A DNA stretch of 64,000 nucleotides from Patulibacter minatonensis DSM 18081. GTDB taxonomy: Bacteria; Actinomycetota; Thermoleophilia; Solirubrobacterales; Solirubrobacteraceae. The notes under the pieces were generated by a model that worked only from the letters and a program-made list of their open reading frames with translations, was not told where the DNA came from and ran no database searches. The position numbers and the translations under genes are program-made. The stretch is taken from assembly GCF_000519325.1 (NCBI RefSeq), contig NZ_KI912613.1, positions 4,658,469 to 4,722,468 of the forward strand. The letters are read 5' to 3'. Below, piece by piece: positions 9,995 through 18,891 of the stretch (the stretch's first letter is position 1; each line of letters starts with the position of its first letter).

Positions 9995-11476
9995 TCAGTC
10001 GTCGTCGAGCGGTCCGTCGCCCGCGTCGATCCACGGGAGCAGGTCGAGCTCCGGGTCGACCTCGAACTCCTCGACCTCGGGGAGGTCCTCGTCCTCCGGG
10101 CCGAACTCGTCCTCGACCTCGGCCTCGATCACCTTGCGCTGGCGCCCCGGGGTCATCGAGACCTCGCTGCGCCGGGCGCGTCGCTCGTTGAAGTCGATGA
10201 TCACCGGCACGCCGTCGAAGCCGAAGCGCGCGCGCAGCCGGTTCTCGACGAAGTACGCGTAGGAGCGCACCACGCGGCCGCGGTCGTTGACGGAGATCGC
10301 GAAGCGCGGCGGCTCCTCCCCGACCTGCGTGATGTAGAGCATCTTCAGGCGGTTGCCGCGGACCGCCGGCGGCTGCTTGGCCTCGACGACCTCGGCGAGG
10401 AACCGGTTCAGCTGCGACGTCGGGATGCGGCCCTTGCGGCGGTCGCCGAGCGAGATCGCCTCCGACAGCACGCGCTGGACGTTGCGGCCGGTCAGGCCGC
10501 TGGCCGTGAGGACCCGGGGCCGCAGGCGCAGCTTCTGCTGGACGTGCCCGCGCTCGTGCGCCAGGTCGTCGTCGCCCATGTTGTGCTCGTCCCACTTGTT
10601 CAGGACGAGCAGGGTGGAGCACCCGGCGTGCATCGCGAGCTCGGCGATGCGGAAGTCCTGGCTCGTGACGCCGTCGGCGGCGTCGCAGACGACGATCGCG
10701 ACGTCGGCGCGGTCGACCGCCCGCTGGGAGCGGAGCGTCGTGTAGTACTCGACGGACTCCGAGACCTTCGACTGGCGCCGCATGCCGGCCGTGTCGACGA
10801 TGACGATGTCCCGCCCGTCGACGTTGAGCGGCAGGTCGATCGCGTCGCGGGTCGTGCCCGCGACGTTCGAGACGATCGTCCGCTCGTCGCCGACGATGCG
10901 GTTGAACATCGTGGACTTGCCGACGTTCGGCCGGCCGATGATCGCCAGGCGCAGGACGTCCTCCGCGTGCTGGTCGCCGTCGCCGTCGGGGAGCGCCTCG
11001 ACGATCCTGTCGAGCAGGTCGCCCGTGCCGAGGCCCTGGGCTGCGGAGACCGGCATCGGCTCGCCGAGGCCGAGGCCGTAGAACTCGGCAGCCTCGGGGA
11101 TGTCCTTGCCGACGTCGATCTTGTTGGCCGCGACGATCTTCGGGCCCTTCCAGCGGCGCAGGATGTCGGCCAGCTCGGCGTCGCCCGGCCGCAGGCCCGA
11201 CTTCGAGTCGACGACCATCACGACGACGTCGGCGGTCAGGAGCGACGCGCGGACCTGGTCGAGGATCGCGGCGGCCATCGGGTCCGGGTCGAGCGCGTCG
11301 ACGCCGCCGGTGTCGACGAGCTCGAAGACCCGACCGTTCCACTCGGCCTCGAGGTGCTTGCGGTCGCGGGTGATGCCGGCCCGCTCGTGGACGACGGCCT
11401 CGCGCCGGCCGGTGAGCCGGTTGACGAGCGACGACTTGCCGACGTTGGGGAAGCCGACGACGGCGACCTGTCTCAT
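9995..11476 (-). CDS. der: Ribosome assembly GTPase Der (EngA)
   Basis: Essential double-GTPase needed for 50S subunit maturation. The 493 aa contain two G domains: the first with G1 [21 protein letters not shown] and NKID; the second with [22 protein letters not shown] and NKWD. A C-terminal KH-like domain (about residues 375-450) and an acidic tail rich in Asp/Glu follow. The ATG at 11476 overlaps the TGA of cmk by 4 bp. The cmk-der order is common in actinobacteria. Confidence 0.97.
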   Translation of the reverse strand: MRQVAVVGFPNVGKSSLVNRLTGRREAVVHERAGITRDRKHLEAEWNGRVFELVDTGGVDALDPDPMAAAILDQVRASLLTADVVVMVVDSKSGLRPGDAELADILRRWKGPKIVAANKIDVGKDIPEAAEFYGLGLGEPMPVSAAQGLGTGDLLDRIVEALPDGDGDQHAEDVLRLAIIGRPNVGKSTMFNRIVGDERTIVSNVAGTTRDAIDLPLNVDGRDIVIVDTAGMRRQSKVSESVEYYTTLRSQRAVDRADVAIVVCDAADGVTSQDFRIAELAMHAGCSTLLVLNKWDEHNMGDDDLAHERGHVQQKLRLRPRVLTASGLTGRNVQRVLSEAISLGDRRKGRIPTSQLNRFLAEVVEAKQPPAVRGNRLKMLYITQVGEEPPRFAISVNDRGRVVRSYAYFVENRLRARFGFDGVPVIIDFNERRARRSEVSMTPGRQRKVIEAEVEDEFGPEDEDLPEVEEFEVDPELDLLPWIDAGDGPLDDD

Positions 11477-12123
11477 GCGGGGGTGTCCTTCGGGGTGGTC
11501 GCGGAGCTCCGGACGTCGTCCACGAGCACGGCGATCCGGGTGACGACCTCGTCGAACGCGAGACCGGTGGTGTCGACGAGGACCGCGTCGTCGGCCTGCT
11601 TCAGGGGCGAGGCCTCCCGCGTGCTGTCGCGCTCGTCGCGCTCGCGCAGGTCGGCGAGCTCCTCCTCCAGGGAGCGCCCGGTCTGCGCCGCCCGGCGCCC
11701 GGCGCGCTCCTCGTCGGAGGCGGTGAGGAAGATCTTCAGCTCGGCGTCGGGGCGCACGACGGTGCCGATGTCGCGCCCCTCGGCGACCCAGTCGCCGCGC
11801 TGCGTCAGGGCGCGCTGGCGCTCGACGAGGTTCTCGCGGACGGCCGTGTCCGTGGCGACCTCGGACGCCCGCTGGCTGACCGCCGGCGTGCGGATGGCCT
11901 CGGTCGCGTCCATGTCGTCGAGCAGCACGCGCTCGCCGTCGAAGTCGATCGCGAGGTCCTCGACCGGCCGCTTGTGGGCGGCGGACTCGTCCTGGACGCG
12001 GGCGAGCGCGACGCAGCGGTACATGGCCCCCGTGTCCAGGTAGGTGAACGACAGGTGGGCGGCGACGGCGCGCGCCACGGTGGACTTCCCGGCCCCTACT
12101 GGGCCGTCGATCGCGACGAGCAT
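11473..12123 (-). CDS. cmk: Cytidylate kinase
   Basis: Phosphorylates CMP and dCMP with ATP. The 216 aa start [21 protein letters not shown] (P-loop) and include the CMP-binding [10 protein letters not shown] and the [22 protein letters not shown] core with the LID region after it. ATG 12123 is supported by TATCCT (12131-12136) 7 nt upstream; the longer frame lies in non-conserved sequence. First gene of the cmk-der-8447-metK operon. Confidence 0.95.
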   Translation of the reverse strand: MLVAIDGPVGAGKSTVARAVAAHLSFTYLDTGAMYRCVALARVQDESAAHKRPVEDLAIDFDGERVLLDDMDATEAIRTPAVSQRASEVATDTAVRENLVERQRALTQRGDWVAEGRDIGTVVRPDAELKIFLTASDEERAGRRAAQTGRSLEEELADLRERDERDSTREASPLKQADDAVLVDTTGLAFDEVVTRIAVLVDDVRSSATTPKDTPA

Positions 12124-12309
12124 CCGTCCGAGGATAGAGCGGTCGTCCGTGACGGTGCCCGGCCGTGCCGGGTGGGCGTCGCGTCCGAGCGCGGGCCGCC
12201 CGCGACCCGCGACCACGCGGGAGGCGGGCCCGGTTCGAACCCCGGGGTGACCGCCGAACGCCCGCGTCCGGCCGGGGTCGCCCGCGCTCCCGCGCTACAA
12301 CAGGTGCCC

Positions 12310-13653
12310 GTGCGCGCGCTCCGTCCCCTCCGCCACCGGGAGTTCCGGCTCCTGTGGTCGGGGCTCGCGGTCTCGCTCGTCGGCGACGGGCTGTGGCTCG
12401 TGGCGATCGCGTGGCAGGTCATCGAGCTCGGCGGCGGCCCGGTGCAGCTCTCGATCGTCACGACGCTGTTCGCGGTCGGGCTGGTGTCCTGCGTGCTCCT
12501 CGGCGGCGTCGTCGCCGACCGGGTCTCCCGCCGGCGCGTGATGCTGGCCGCCGACGTCGTCCGCGGGGTCGCGACGCTGTCGCTCGGCCTCCTCGCCGTG
12601 ACCGGGGCGCTCGAGCTGTGGCACCTGGCCGTCGGGGGCTTCGCGATCGGGGCGGCGGAGGCGTTCTTCGTACCGGCGTTCACCGCTCTGGTGCCGCAGC
12701 TCCTGCCGGCCGACGAGCTGCTGGCCGCCAACGGCCTCGAGGGCGTGGTCCGGCCGCTGGCCGTGCAGTCGGCGGGGCCGGCGCTCGGCGGGCTGCTCGT
12801 CGCCGCCTCGGATCCCGGGGTGGCGATGCTCGTCAACGCCGGGACGTACGTCGCGTCGGTCGGGTTCCTGCTGGCGATGCGGCCGGTGCCGGCGCCGGAA
12901 GGGCCCGGTGCCGGGGTCGTCGCCGGTCCGGCGGTCGTCGCGGCGAGCGGGCTCCCGGCGGGGGCCGCCCGACCGGTTCCGACCGGACCGCCCGCGGGGG
13001 CCGGACGGTCCGCGGGACTGCGGTCCGTCGTCTCCGAGATGGCCGAGGGGGCGCGGTACGTCCGGTCGCAGCGGTGGCTCTGGAGCACGCTGCTGTTCGC
13101 GATGGTCGCCATCCTCTTCCTGCTCGGCCCGCTCGAGGTGCTGCTGCCGTTCGCGGTCCGCGACCAGACCGGCGGCGGTTCGTCGGAGTACGGGCTCCTG
13201 CTCGCGGTCTACGGGGTGTCGTCGGCGCTGGGCGCGCTCGCGATCTCGTCGCGGCCGCTGCCGCGCCGGTACATGACGGCGATGCTGGTCGGCTGGGGCC
13301 TCGGGACGCTGCCGATCGCCGCGATCGGGTTCCTCGACGCGCTGTGGGCGATGGCGCTCGTCCTCGTCGTGACGGGAGCCTGCGACGCCGTCGGCCAGGT
13401 GGTGTGGGGCACGCTCCTGCAGCGCCGGGTCCCGGCGCGCCTGCAGGGACGCGTCGCGAGCCTCGACTGGTTCGTGTCGCTCGGCCTGCTGCCGGTGTCG
13501 ATGGCGCTCGCCGGACCGGCCGGCGAGCTCGTCGGCGTGACCGCGGTGTTCGTCGTCGCGGGCGTGATGACCGCGGTCTCCGGGCTCGGGGTCCTGTTCG
13601 TGCTCGGGCTGCGGCGCGACGAGCTGGAGCACCCGCTCGACGACCCGGCGTGA
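12310..13653 (+). CDS. MFS transporter (probable exporter, MFS_3-type)
   Basis: About 447 aa with 12 hydrophobic helices. The N terminus [23 protein letters not shown] and the loop [14 protein letters not shown] (motif A, after TM2) are typical of the MFS_3/enterobactin-exporter-like group. The central loop after TM6 is Pro/Ala/Gly-rich and unusually long (about residues 195-240). The GTG at 12310 lies 8 nt after TACAAC (12296-12301); GTG 12304 is an alternative. Substrate unknown. The 186-bp region upstream is shared with divergent cmk. Confidence 0.85.
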   Translation: MRALRPLRHREFRLLWSGLAVSLVGDGLWLVAIAWQVIELGGGPVQLSIVTTLFAVGLVSCVLLGGVVADRVSRRRVMLAADVVRGVATLSLGLLAVTGALELWHLAVGGFAIGAAEAFFVPAFTALVPQLLPADELLAANGLEGVVRPLAVQSAGPALGGLLVAASDPGVAMLVNAGTYVASVGFLLAMRPVPAPEGPGAGVVAGPAVVAASGLPAGAARPVPTGPPAGAGRSAGLRSVVSEMAEGARYVRSQRWLWSTLLFAMVAILFLLGPLEVLLPFAVRDQTGGGSSEYGLLLAVYGVSSALGALAISSRPLPRRYMTAMLVGWGLGTLPIAAIGFLDALWAMALVLVVTGACDAVGQVVWGTLLQRRVPARLQGRVASLDWFVSLGLLPVSMALAGPAGELVGVTAVFVVAGVMTAVSGLGVLFVLGLRRDELEHPLDDPA

Positions 13654-13698
13654 TCCCGGGTCGGGCGCTGGGCGCGGCGACTCCCTTCCAGGCCCGGG

Positions 13699-14598
13699 TC
13701 AGGCGCAGTGGTCCGCGATCGCCGTGGCGACCTCGGCGGGGCGGTCCTCGACGAGGAAGTGCGACGCGTCGACCGCGTGGCCGGTGAGCTCGCCGCACCA
13801 CGGGCGCCAGACCTCGAGGACGTCGCCGTAGAGCACCTCGAGCGCCCCGCGGGAGCCCCAGAGCGCCAGGGTCGGGCACGCGATCCGCCGCCCGGCCTCG
13901 CGGTCGGCCGCGTCGTGCTCGCGGTCGACCGTCGCGCCGGCGCGGTAGTCCTCGCAGATCGTGGTGCGGAACCCCGGGTCGTCGAGCTGCGCCCGGTAGG
14001 CGGCGAGGACCGCGGGCGGGTAGTGGTCCCCGTCCGCCGGGTCGATCCCCATCCGCGTCACGTGCGCGTCCCAGAACGCCTCGGGTGCGCCGCCGATCAG
14101 GGCCTCCGGCAGGGGCGCCGGCTGGGCGAGGAACGGCCAGTGCCAGTAGGCGATCGCCATGCGGTCGTCGGCGCGCTCCCAGACCTCGACGGTCGGCACG
14201 ACGTCGAGCACGCAGAGCCGCGCGACCCGGTCCGGCAGGTCGAGGGCCATCCGGTACGCGACCCGCGCGCCGCGGTCGTGACCCGCGACCGCGAAGCGCT
14301 CGTGCCCGAGCGCCGTCATCACGTCGGCGAGCGCCGCGCCCCAGGTCCGCTTGGCGTGCGGCAGGTGGTCGTCGTGCGCCGCGGGCCGCTCCGAGGCGCC
14401 GTAGCCCGGGAGGTCGCACGCGACCACGGTGAACCGCTCGGCGAGCAGCGGCGCGGCCGCGTGCCACATCAGGTGCGTCTCCGGGTAGCCGTGCAGCAGC
14501 AGCAGCAGCGGCGGGCCGGCACCGCCGACCGCGGCGCGCACCGTGCCGTGGCGCGTCGGCACGTCGTGGAGGTCGAGGCCGTCGATCGCCGGGGTCAC
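13699..14598 (-). CDS. Alpha/beta hydrolase, probable fluoroacetate/haloacetate dehalogenase
   Basis: A 299-aa alpha/beta hydrolase. Read against the fluoroacetate dehalogenase RPA1163, the functional positions all have counterparts: nucleophile D108 (in GHDRG; D110), carboxylate-binding R109 and R112 (R111, R114), acid D132 (D134), halide-pocket H153, W154 and Y218 (H155, W156, Y219) and catalytic H280 (H280). HGYPETHLMWH is also typical. An Asp nucleophile excludes ordinary esterases but allows epoxide hydrolase-like activity. GTG 14598 is chosen because TACGGG (14605-14610) lies 6 nt upstream; in-frame GTG 14604 and ATG 14733 exist. Reference residue numbers are from memory. Confidence 0.82.
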   Translation of the reverse strand: MTPAIDGLDLHDVPTRHGTVRAAVGGAGPPLLLLLHGYPETHLMWHAAAPLLAERFTVVACDLPGYGASERPAAHDDHLPHAKRTWGAALADVMTALGHERFAVAGHDRGARVAYRMALDLPDRVARLCVLDVVPTVEVWERADDRMAIAYWHWPFLAQPAPLPEALIGGAPEAFWDAHVTRMGIDPADGDHYPPAVLAAYRAQLDDPGFRTTICEDYRAGATVDREHDAADREAGRRIACPTLALWGSRGALEVLYGDVLEVWRPWCGELTGHAVDASHFLVEDRPAEVATAIADHCA

Positions 14599-14731
14599 CG
14601 GCACCCCGTACCCGCACCGCGCGGCGGCGACCGGCGTGCCGGCCCGAGGCGCGCGGACAGGTGCCCCGCCGGTCGGCGGGGACGGGACCCGGCCGCGCGT
14701 GCGATCCCGCCCCGGCGGGCACCGGAGCACC

Positions 14732-15352
14732 ATGCCGTTCGCCGTCGACGCCGCGACCCACGCCTACTACGACCTGCGGGCGGGCGAGTACGACGACTGG
14801 TTCGACGGGTCGGGGATGTTCGCCGACCGCGTCCGTCCCGGGTGGACCGAGGAGCTCGACCGGCTCGTCCGCGCCCTCGGCGCCCTGCCGCCCGCCCGGA
14901 CGGTCGACCTCGCCTGCGGCACCGGGTACTTCACGCGGTACCTGCGGGGCCTGCTGATCGGCGTGGACCAGAGCGCCGAGATGGTCCGGTTGACGCAGGA
15001 GCGCCTGCCCGAGGGCCTGGCGGTGGTCGGCGACGCACTGGCCGCGCCGTTCGCCGACGGCGTCTTCGACCGGGTCTTCACCGGACACTTCTACGGCCAC
15101 CTCGACGACGAGGAGCGCGCCGCGTTCCTCCGCGAGGCCCGGCGGCTCGGCAGCGAGCTGGTCGTCGTCGACTCCGCGCTGCGGGACGGCGTCGAGCCCG
15201 CGGGGTGGCAGACCCGGACGCTCAGCGACGGGTCCGAGCACCGCGTCTACAAGCGCTACCTCGACGGCGACGTCCTCGCGGAGGAGATCGGCGGCGAGGT
15301 CCTGCTGGACGGCGACTGGTTCGTCGTCGCCCGCGCGCGCTGGGACGTCTAG
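14732..15352 (+). CDS. Class I SAM-dependent methyltransferase
   Basis: A 206-aa cytosolic methyltransferase. Motif I is VDLACGTGYFTRYL (SAM-binding loop), followed by the acidic residue in LIGVDQSAEMV and the motif II/III region VVGDALAAPFADGVFDRVFTGHFYGHL. The C terminus DWFVVARARW completes the seven-strand sheet. Nothing indicates the substrate. The ATG lies within the CATG at 14731-14734; the dehalogenase gene is divergent. Confidence 0.83.
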   Translation: MPFAVDAATHAYYDLRAGEYDDWFDGSGMFADRVRPGWTEELDRLVRALGALPPARTVDLACGTGYFTRYLRGLLIGVDQSAEMVRLTQERLPEGLAVVGDALAAPFADGVFDRVFTGHFYGHLDDEERAAFLREARRLGSELVVVDSALRDGVEPAGWQTRTLSDGSEHRVYKRYLDGDVLAEEIGGEVLLDGDWFVVARARWDV

Positions 15353-15376
15353 GCCGGGGGGCGCGGCCGGCGCCGT

Positions 15377-16678
15377 CTACCGGCGCTGCAGCCGTGCGAC
15401 GTGGTCGCCGAAGCCCGGGTAGGAGACCTCGGCGGCCTCCATCCCGACGACGGTGACGCCCTCGCGCGATGCCAGCCCTGCGACGGCGCCGAGCATCGCC
15501 AGGCGGTGGTCGCCGTGCGCCTCGATCGTGCCGCCGCGGATGCCGGTGCCGCCCTGGACGACGAAGCCGTCGTCGGTGGCCTCGATCTCCGCGCCGAGCC
15601 CGCGCAGGCCGTTCACGACGGTCGCGATGCGGTCGGACTCCTTGTGCTTGAGCTCCTCGGCACCGCGGACGACGGTCTCGCCCTCCGCGAAGCAGCCGAG
15701 CAGCGCGACGAGCGGCAGCTCGTCGATCACCAGCGGGACCTCCTCGGCCTCGACCGTCGTGGCCTTCAGCGGGCCGTGCGCGACGTCGAGGTCGGCGACC
15801 GGCTCCTCGCCGGGGACGACGCCGTCCTGACGCCGCTCCCGCTCGCCGACGACCACGGCGCCCATGCGCTGGAGGACGTCGAGGATGCCGGTGCGGGTCC
15901 AGTTGACGTTCACGCCCTCGATCAGCAGCCGGGATCCGCGGACGAGGACGCCGGCGACGATCGGGAAGGCGGCCGAGGAGACGTCGCCGGGGACGTGGAT
16001 GTCCTCGACGGTCAGCTCGTCGACGTGGCCGACGGTGATGCGGTCGCCGTCCCGCCACAGCGGGACCCCGAGGCGCGACAGCAGGCGCTCCGTGTGGTCG
16101 CGCGAGGCGACGGGCTCGACCACGGTCGTGCCGCCGTCGGCCAGCATGCCGGCGAGCAGCACGCAGCTCTTGACCTGCGCGGAGGCCACCGGCAGCTCGT
16201 AGGTGATGCCCCGCAGCTGGGTGCCGTGGACGGTGAACGGCGGGAGCCGGCCGTCGGTGGCCTCGATGTTGGCGCCCATGAGGCGCAGCGGCTCGGCGAT
16301 CCGGTCGACGGGGCGGCGGCGGATCGAGGCGTCGCCGTCGAAGCGGAACGAGCGGCCGTCCTGCCCCGCCAGCCAGCCGGGCAGCAGCCGCATGAGCGTG
16401 CCCGCGTTGCCGACGTCGATCGTCTCGCCGTGCGCGTCCGGGGTGCGCATGCCGACGCCGCGCAGGACGACGCGGTCGCCGTCGCGCTGCACGATCGTGC
16501 CGAGCGTCCGCATCGCCTCCAACGTCGAGAGGGTGTCCTCGGCGGCGAGGTAGTTCGTGACCACGACGGGCTCGGACGCCATGGCGCCGACCATCGCTGC
16601 GCGGTGGCTGATCGACTTGTCGGCGGGCGGCGTCAGCCGGCCCTTGAGCGGCCCCGAGGGGTCGAAGCGGACGTCCAT
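15377..16678 (-). CDS. aroA: 3-phosphoshikimate 1-carboxyvinyltransferase (EPSP synthase)
   Basis: Joins shikimate 3-phosphate and phosphoenolpyruvate in the sixth shikimate-pathway step. The 433 aa hold [15 protein letters not shown] (PEP and S3P site), [12 protein letters not shown], the DASIRRRPV loop, [13 protein letters not shown] and [14 protein letters not shown], and a C-terminal DHRLAM signature. AAGGA lies 10 nt before the ATG. It follows DAHP synthase after 155 bp containing two hairpins. TAGGAT (16750-16755) is a possible own promoter with a structured leader of about 70 nt. Confidence 0.96.
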   Translation of the reverse strand: MDVRFDPSGPLKGRLTPPADKSISHRAAMVGAMASEPVVVTNYLAAEDTLSTLEAMRTLGTIVQRDGDRVVLRGVGMRTPDAHGETIDVGNAGTLMRLLPGWLAGQDGRSFRFDGDASIRRRPVDRIAEPLRLMGANIEATDGRLPPFTVHGTQLRGITYELPVASAQVKSCVLLAGMLADGGTTVVEPVASRDHTERLLSRLGVPLWRDGDRITVGHVDELTVEDIHVPGDVSSAAFPIVAGVLVRGSRLLIEGVNVNWTRTGILDVLQRMGAVVVGERERRQDGVVPGEEPVADLDVAHGPLKATTVEAEEVPLVIDELPLVALLGCFAEGETVVRGAEELKHKESDRIATVVNGLRGLGAEIEATDDGFVVQGGTGIRGGTIEAHGDHRLAMLGAVAGLASREGVTVVGMEAAEVSYPGFGDHVARLQRR

Positions 16679-16768
16679 CCGGTGGTGGTCCTTCGCTGGT
16701 GCGGTGGGGGTGGTCGACCGCCGCCCCGCGCGGGCCGGGCGGCGGATGGATCCTACGGGGCCGTCGCC

Positions 16769-16791
16769 GGATCCCGCGCCCCGCGGGATCC
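16769..16791. terminator. Perfect 10-bp hairpin between DAHP synthase and aroA
   Basis: GGATCCCGCG and CGCGGGATCC flank a CCC loop. It lies upstream of the possible aroA -10 (16750-16755), so it could end DAHP synthase transcription or mark a processing site. Confidence 0.6.
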
Positions 16792-16803
16792 GGACGGGCG
16801 GGA

Positions 16804-16825
16804 GCCCTGTACGCCCGGACAGGGC
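16804..16825. terminator. Hairpin directly after the DAHP synthase stop
   Basis: GCCCTGT and ACAGGGC (7 bp) around an 8-nt loop, 8 bp beyond the stop codon on the minus strand. Together with the hairpin at 16769 it may insulate aroA from read-through. Confidence 0.5.
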
Positions 16826-16833
16826 GGGCGGCG

Positions 16834-17718
16834 TCAGGCCGGCACGGCCACCGGTGCCGGGACGCGCCCGGCCAGAGCCGCGACCGCCTCGACCTGCCGC
16901 AGGTACGCGCCGAACTCGTCGGCGCGGAGCTGCTGCGGGCCGTCGCAGACCGCGTTGTCGGGGTCCGGGTGGGTCTCGACGATCAGACCGTCGGCGCCGG
17001 CCGCGGCGGCGGCCATCGACAGCGGCAGCACGAGGTCGCGGCGACCGGCCGCGTGGGACGGGTCCACGACGACGGGCAGGTGCGTCAGGCCCTTCAGGAC
17101 CGGGACGGCGGCGATGTCGAGCGTGAAGCGGGTCGACGTCTCGTAGGTGCGGATGCCGCGCTCGCAGAGGATCACGTTCGGGTTGCCCTGCGCCAGCACG
17201 TACTCGGCGGACATCAGGAGCTCCTTGAGCGTCGCCGCCAGCCCGCGCTTGATGAGCGCCGCGGTCCCGCTGCGCCCGATCTCGGTGAGCAGCGGGTAGT
17301 TCTGCATGTTCCGGGCGCCGACCTGGACGACGTCGGCGACCTCGCAGACGGCCTCGACGTCGCGAACGTCCGTCAGCTCGGTCACGATCGGGAGGCCGGT
17401 CTCCTCCTTCGCGCGCCGGAGGATGTCGAGCCCCTCCTGCCCCAGGCCCTGGAAGCTGTAGGGCGAGCTGCGCGGCTTGTACGCCCCGCCGCGGAAGAGC
17501 TGGACGCCAGCGTCCCGCACGATCCGCGCGGTCGACAGCGTCTGGTCCGCGGACTCGACGGTGCACGGCCCGGCGATCGTCGCGAACGCCCCGCCGCCGA
17601 TCCGTCGTCCGCCGATCTCGAGGGTCGTCTCGCGTCCTCCGGTCGCCTGCAGGGATCCCAGGCGGTACGGGACCTCGCGGACCCCCTCGGCGGGTGCTGC
17701 GGTCGTCTTGGTGCTCAT
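16834..17718 (-). CDS. aroF: 3-deoxy-7-phosphoheptulonate (DAHP) synthase, type I-beta
   Basis: First shikimate-pathway enzyme, condensing PEP with erythrose 4-phosphate. The 294 aa match the KDO8P-synthase-like I-beta class: [28 protein letters not shown], the [10 protein letters not shown] strand, [28 protein letters not shown] and the metal-site [10 protein letters not shown]. There is no fused chorismate mutase or ferredoxin-like ACT domain, so feedback control is unlikely to reside in this chain. ATG 17718 is preceded by GGAGG. The unusual 5' region, with a leader peptide rich in aromatic residues and alternative hairpins, suggests control by attenuation. A separate AroH-type chorismate mutase is encoded at 27921. 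Confidence 0.94.
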   Translation of the reverse strand: MSTKTTAAPAEGVREVPYRLGSLQATGGRETTLEIGGRRIGGGAFATIAGPCTVESADQTLSTARIVRDAGVQLFRGGAYKPRSSPYSFQGLGQEGLDILRRAKEETGLPIVTELTDVRDVEAVCEVADVVQVGARNMQNYPLLTEIGRSGTAALIKRGLAATLKELLMSAEYVLAQGNPNVILCERGIRTYETSTRFTLDIAAVPVLKGLTHLPVVVDPSHAAGRRDLVLPLSMAAAAAGADGLIVETHPDPDNAVCDGPQQLRADEFGAYLRQVEAVAALAGRVPAPVAVPA

Positions 17719-17835
17719 CGTTCGTCGTTCCTCCCGGACGCCCGGTCGGGCCTCTGCCCACGGTACGTCCGTCGTCATCGGATGGGTTGGATCACCGTCC
17801 CGTCGGCGAGGGTGAGGGGTCCGGCACCCGATCGA

Positions 17836-17868
17836 CCACCCCGCGGGAGAGGGGCGGATGCGCGCCCC
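17836..17868 (-). promoter_or_regulatory. Candidate attenuator: two mutually exclusive hairpins in the DAHP synthase leader
   Basis: Hairpin A pairs 17863-17868 with 17851-17856 (6 bp, 6-nt loop, all G-C). Hairpin B pairs 17851-17857 with 17836-17842 (7 bp with one G-U). Both need 17851-17856, so only one can form. The 5' arm region of A (17861-17868) can also pair perfectly over 8 bp with 17951-17958 inside the leader peptide gene, giving a 1:2 / 2:3 / 3:4 layout. No U-tract follows, so the outcome could be premature termination or occlusion of the GGAGG site. Inference from base pairing only. Confidence 0.45.
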
Positions 17869-17899
17869 GGAGACCTACGAGGACACGACGACCGAGGGC

Positions 17900-18019
17900 C
17901 TAGCGAAATCGCCAGGAGCGCCACGCGTACGAGGCCACGGAGGCCACGTCGGGGCGCGGGGCGACGACCGGGGAGTACTCGGCTGCGGAAGGCAGGGCTC
18001 GAGGGGCGGTCGTCGACAT
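17900..18019 (-). CDS. Leader peptide for DAHP synthase, 39 aa, aromatic-rich C terminus
   Basis: An ATG-to-TAG frame of 40 codons, 181 nt upstream of the DAHP synthase ATG and on the same strand. Residues 31-39 read YAWRSWRFR: one Tyr, two Trp and one Phe within the last nine codons, with another Tyr at 15. All three end-products of the pathway are represented. Phe38 uses TTT, which should be rare at this GC. A good promoter (GTGACC, 17 bp, TACGAT) would start the mRNA a few bases before the ATG, so the peptide is probably read from a nearly leaderless transcript. No homologue is known to me. The pattern fits a ribosome-stalling attenuator peptide; it could also be a chance frame. Confidence 0.62.
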   Translation of the reverse strand: MSTTAPRALPSAAEYSPVVAPRPDVASVASYAWRSWRFR

Positions 18020-18029
18020 CGACCCGGCG

Positions 18030-18058
18030 ATCGTAGCGCACCGGTCCGCGATGGTCAC
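18030..18058 (-). promoter_or_regulatory. Promoter of the DAHP synthase leader transcript
   Basis: On the minus strand, -35 GTGACC (18058-18053), a 17-bp spacer and -10 TACGAT (18035-18030), with the leader ATG 10 nt downstream. Spacing is optimal for a housekeeping sigma factor. Confidence 0.65.
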
Positions 18059-18210
18059 GGGCCTGCGCGACGCGAGGGAGGGAACGGCGGGGCCGGGACC
18101 GTCGACCGGCCACCCGGCCCTTCGGCGCACTGCCGGGTCGGCCACCGCGTGCCCCGCGGACGAGCGCCGACGCGCCACCGTCGGACGCCGAGCGACTACC
18201 GTCCTCCCCC

Positions 18211-18891
18211 GTGCGCCTGCTGATCGTCGAGGACGAGGCGAAGCTCGCCGCGCTCCTCGCGCGGGGCTTCCGCGAGTCCGGCCACGCGGTCGATCTGGCC
18301 GGCACCGGCGAGGAGGCCCTCTGGCGTGCCGGCTCGACGGCCTACGACGTGGTCGTCCTCGACGTCGGGCTGCCCACGATCGACGGCTTCGAGACCTGCC
18401 GGCGGCTGCGGGCCGACGGCGTTCGCACCCCCGTCCTGATGCTGACCGCACGGGACGGCGTCGACGACCGGATCGCCGGCCTCGACGGCGGCGCGGACGA
18501 CTACCTCGTCAAGCCGTTCGACCTCGGGGAGCTCGAGGCGCGGCTGCGGGCGCTCGTCCGGCGCGGGCAGGTCGCGCTCGACCCGGTCCTGACCGTCGGC
18601 CCGCTGCGGCTGGACCCCGCCGGGCGACGCGCCTGGCACGGCGACGAGGAGCTCGGGCTCTCGGCGAAGGAGTTCGCCCTGCTCGAGGTGCTGATGCGTC
18701 GGCCCGGGGAGGCGCTGGACCGCCGCGCGCTGCTGGAGGCCGCGTGGGACGACGCCTACGACCCGCGCTCGAACGTCGTCGACGTCTACGTCGGCTACCT
18801 GCGCCAGAAGGTCGACCGGCCCTTCGGGACGGCGCTGATCGCCACGGTGCGGGGCGTCGGCTACCGGCTCGATGCGGAGGCCGGGGCGTGA
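18211..18891 (+). CDS. OmpR-family response regulator
   Basis: A 226-aa DNA-binding response regulator. The receiver domain (1-115) has the acidic pair in VEDE, the phospho-acceptor D51 (VVVLDVGLP), Thr/Ala at LMLTARD and K101 (YLVKPFD). The winged-helix effector domain (about 130-222) ends TVRGVGYRLD, as in the family. The GTG start lies 8 nt after TACCGT (18197-18202). Its TGA overlaps the kinase GTG, so the pair is translationally coupled. Likely target: the PepSY gene at 20411, whose promoter holds an 11-bp-spaced direct repeat. Confidence 0.93.
   Translation: MRLLIVEDEAKLAALLARGFRESGHAVDLAGTGEEALWRAGSTAYDVVVLDVGLPTIDGFETCRRLRADGVRTPVLMLTARDGVDDRIAGLDGGADDYLVKPFDLGELEARLRALVRRGQVALDPVLTVGPLRLDPAGRRAWHGDEELGLSAKEFALLEVLMRRPGEALDRRALLEAAWDDAYDPRSNVVDVYVGYLRQKVDRPFGTALIATVRGVGYRLDAEAGA

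Noticed and set aside
12165-12260. tRNA-like T-loop (GGTTCGAACC) between cmk and the MFS gene
   Set aside because: The T-stem has a central mismatch, no matching acceptor strand lies about 53 nt upstream, and no anticodon arm can be drawn. The 10-bp palindrome may be a regulator site, but there is nothing to support it.
14599-14733. Upstream ATG start for the dehalogenase
   Set aside because: The 45 extra residues are Arg/Pro-rich and lie before the -10-like hexamer; the alpha/beta hydrolase fold starts after 14598.
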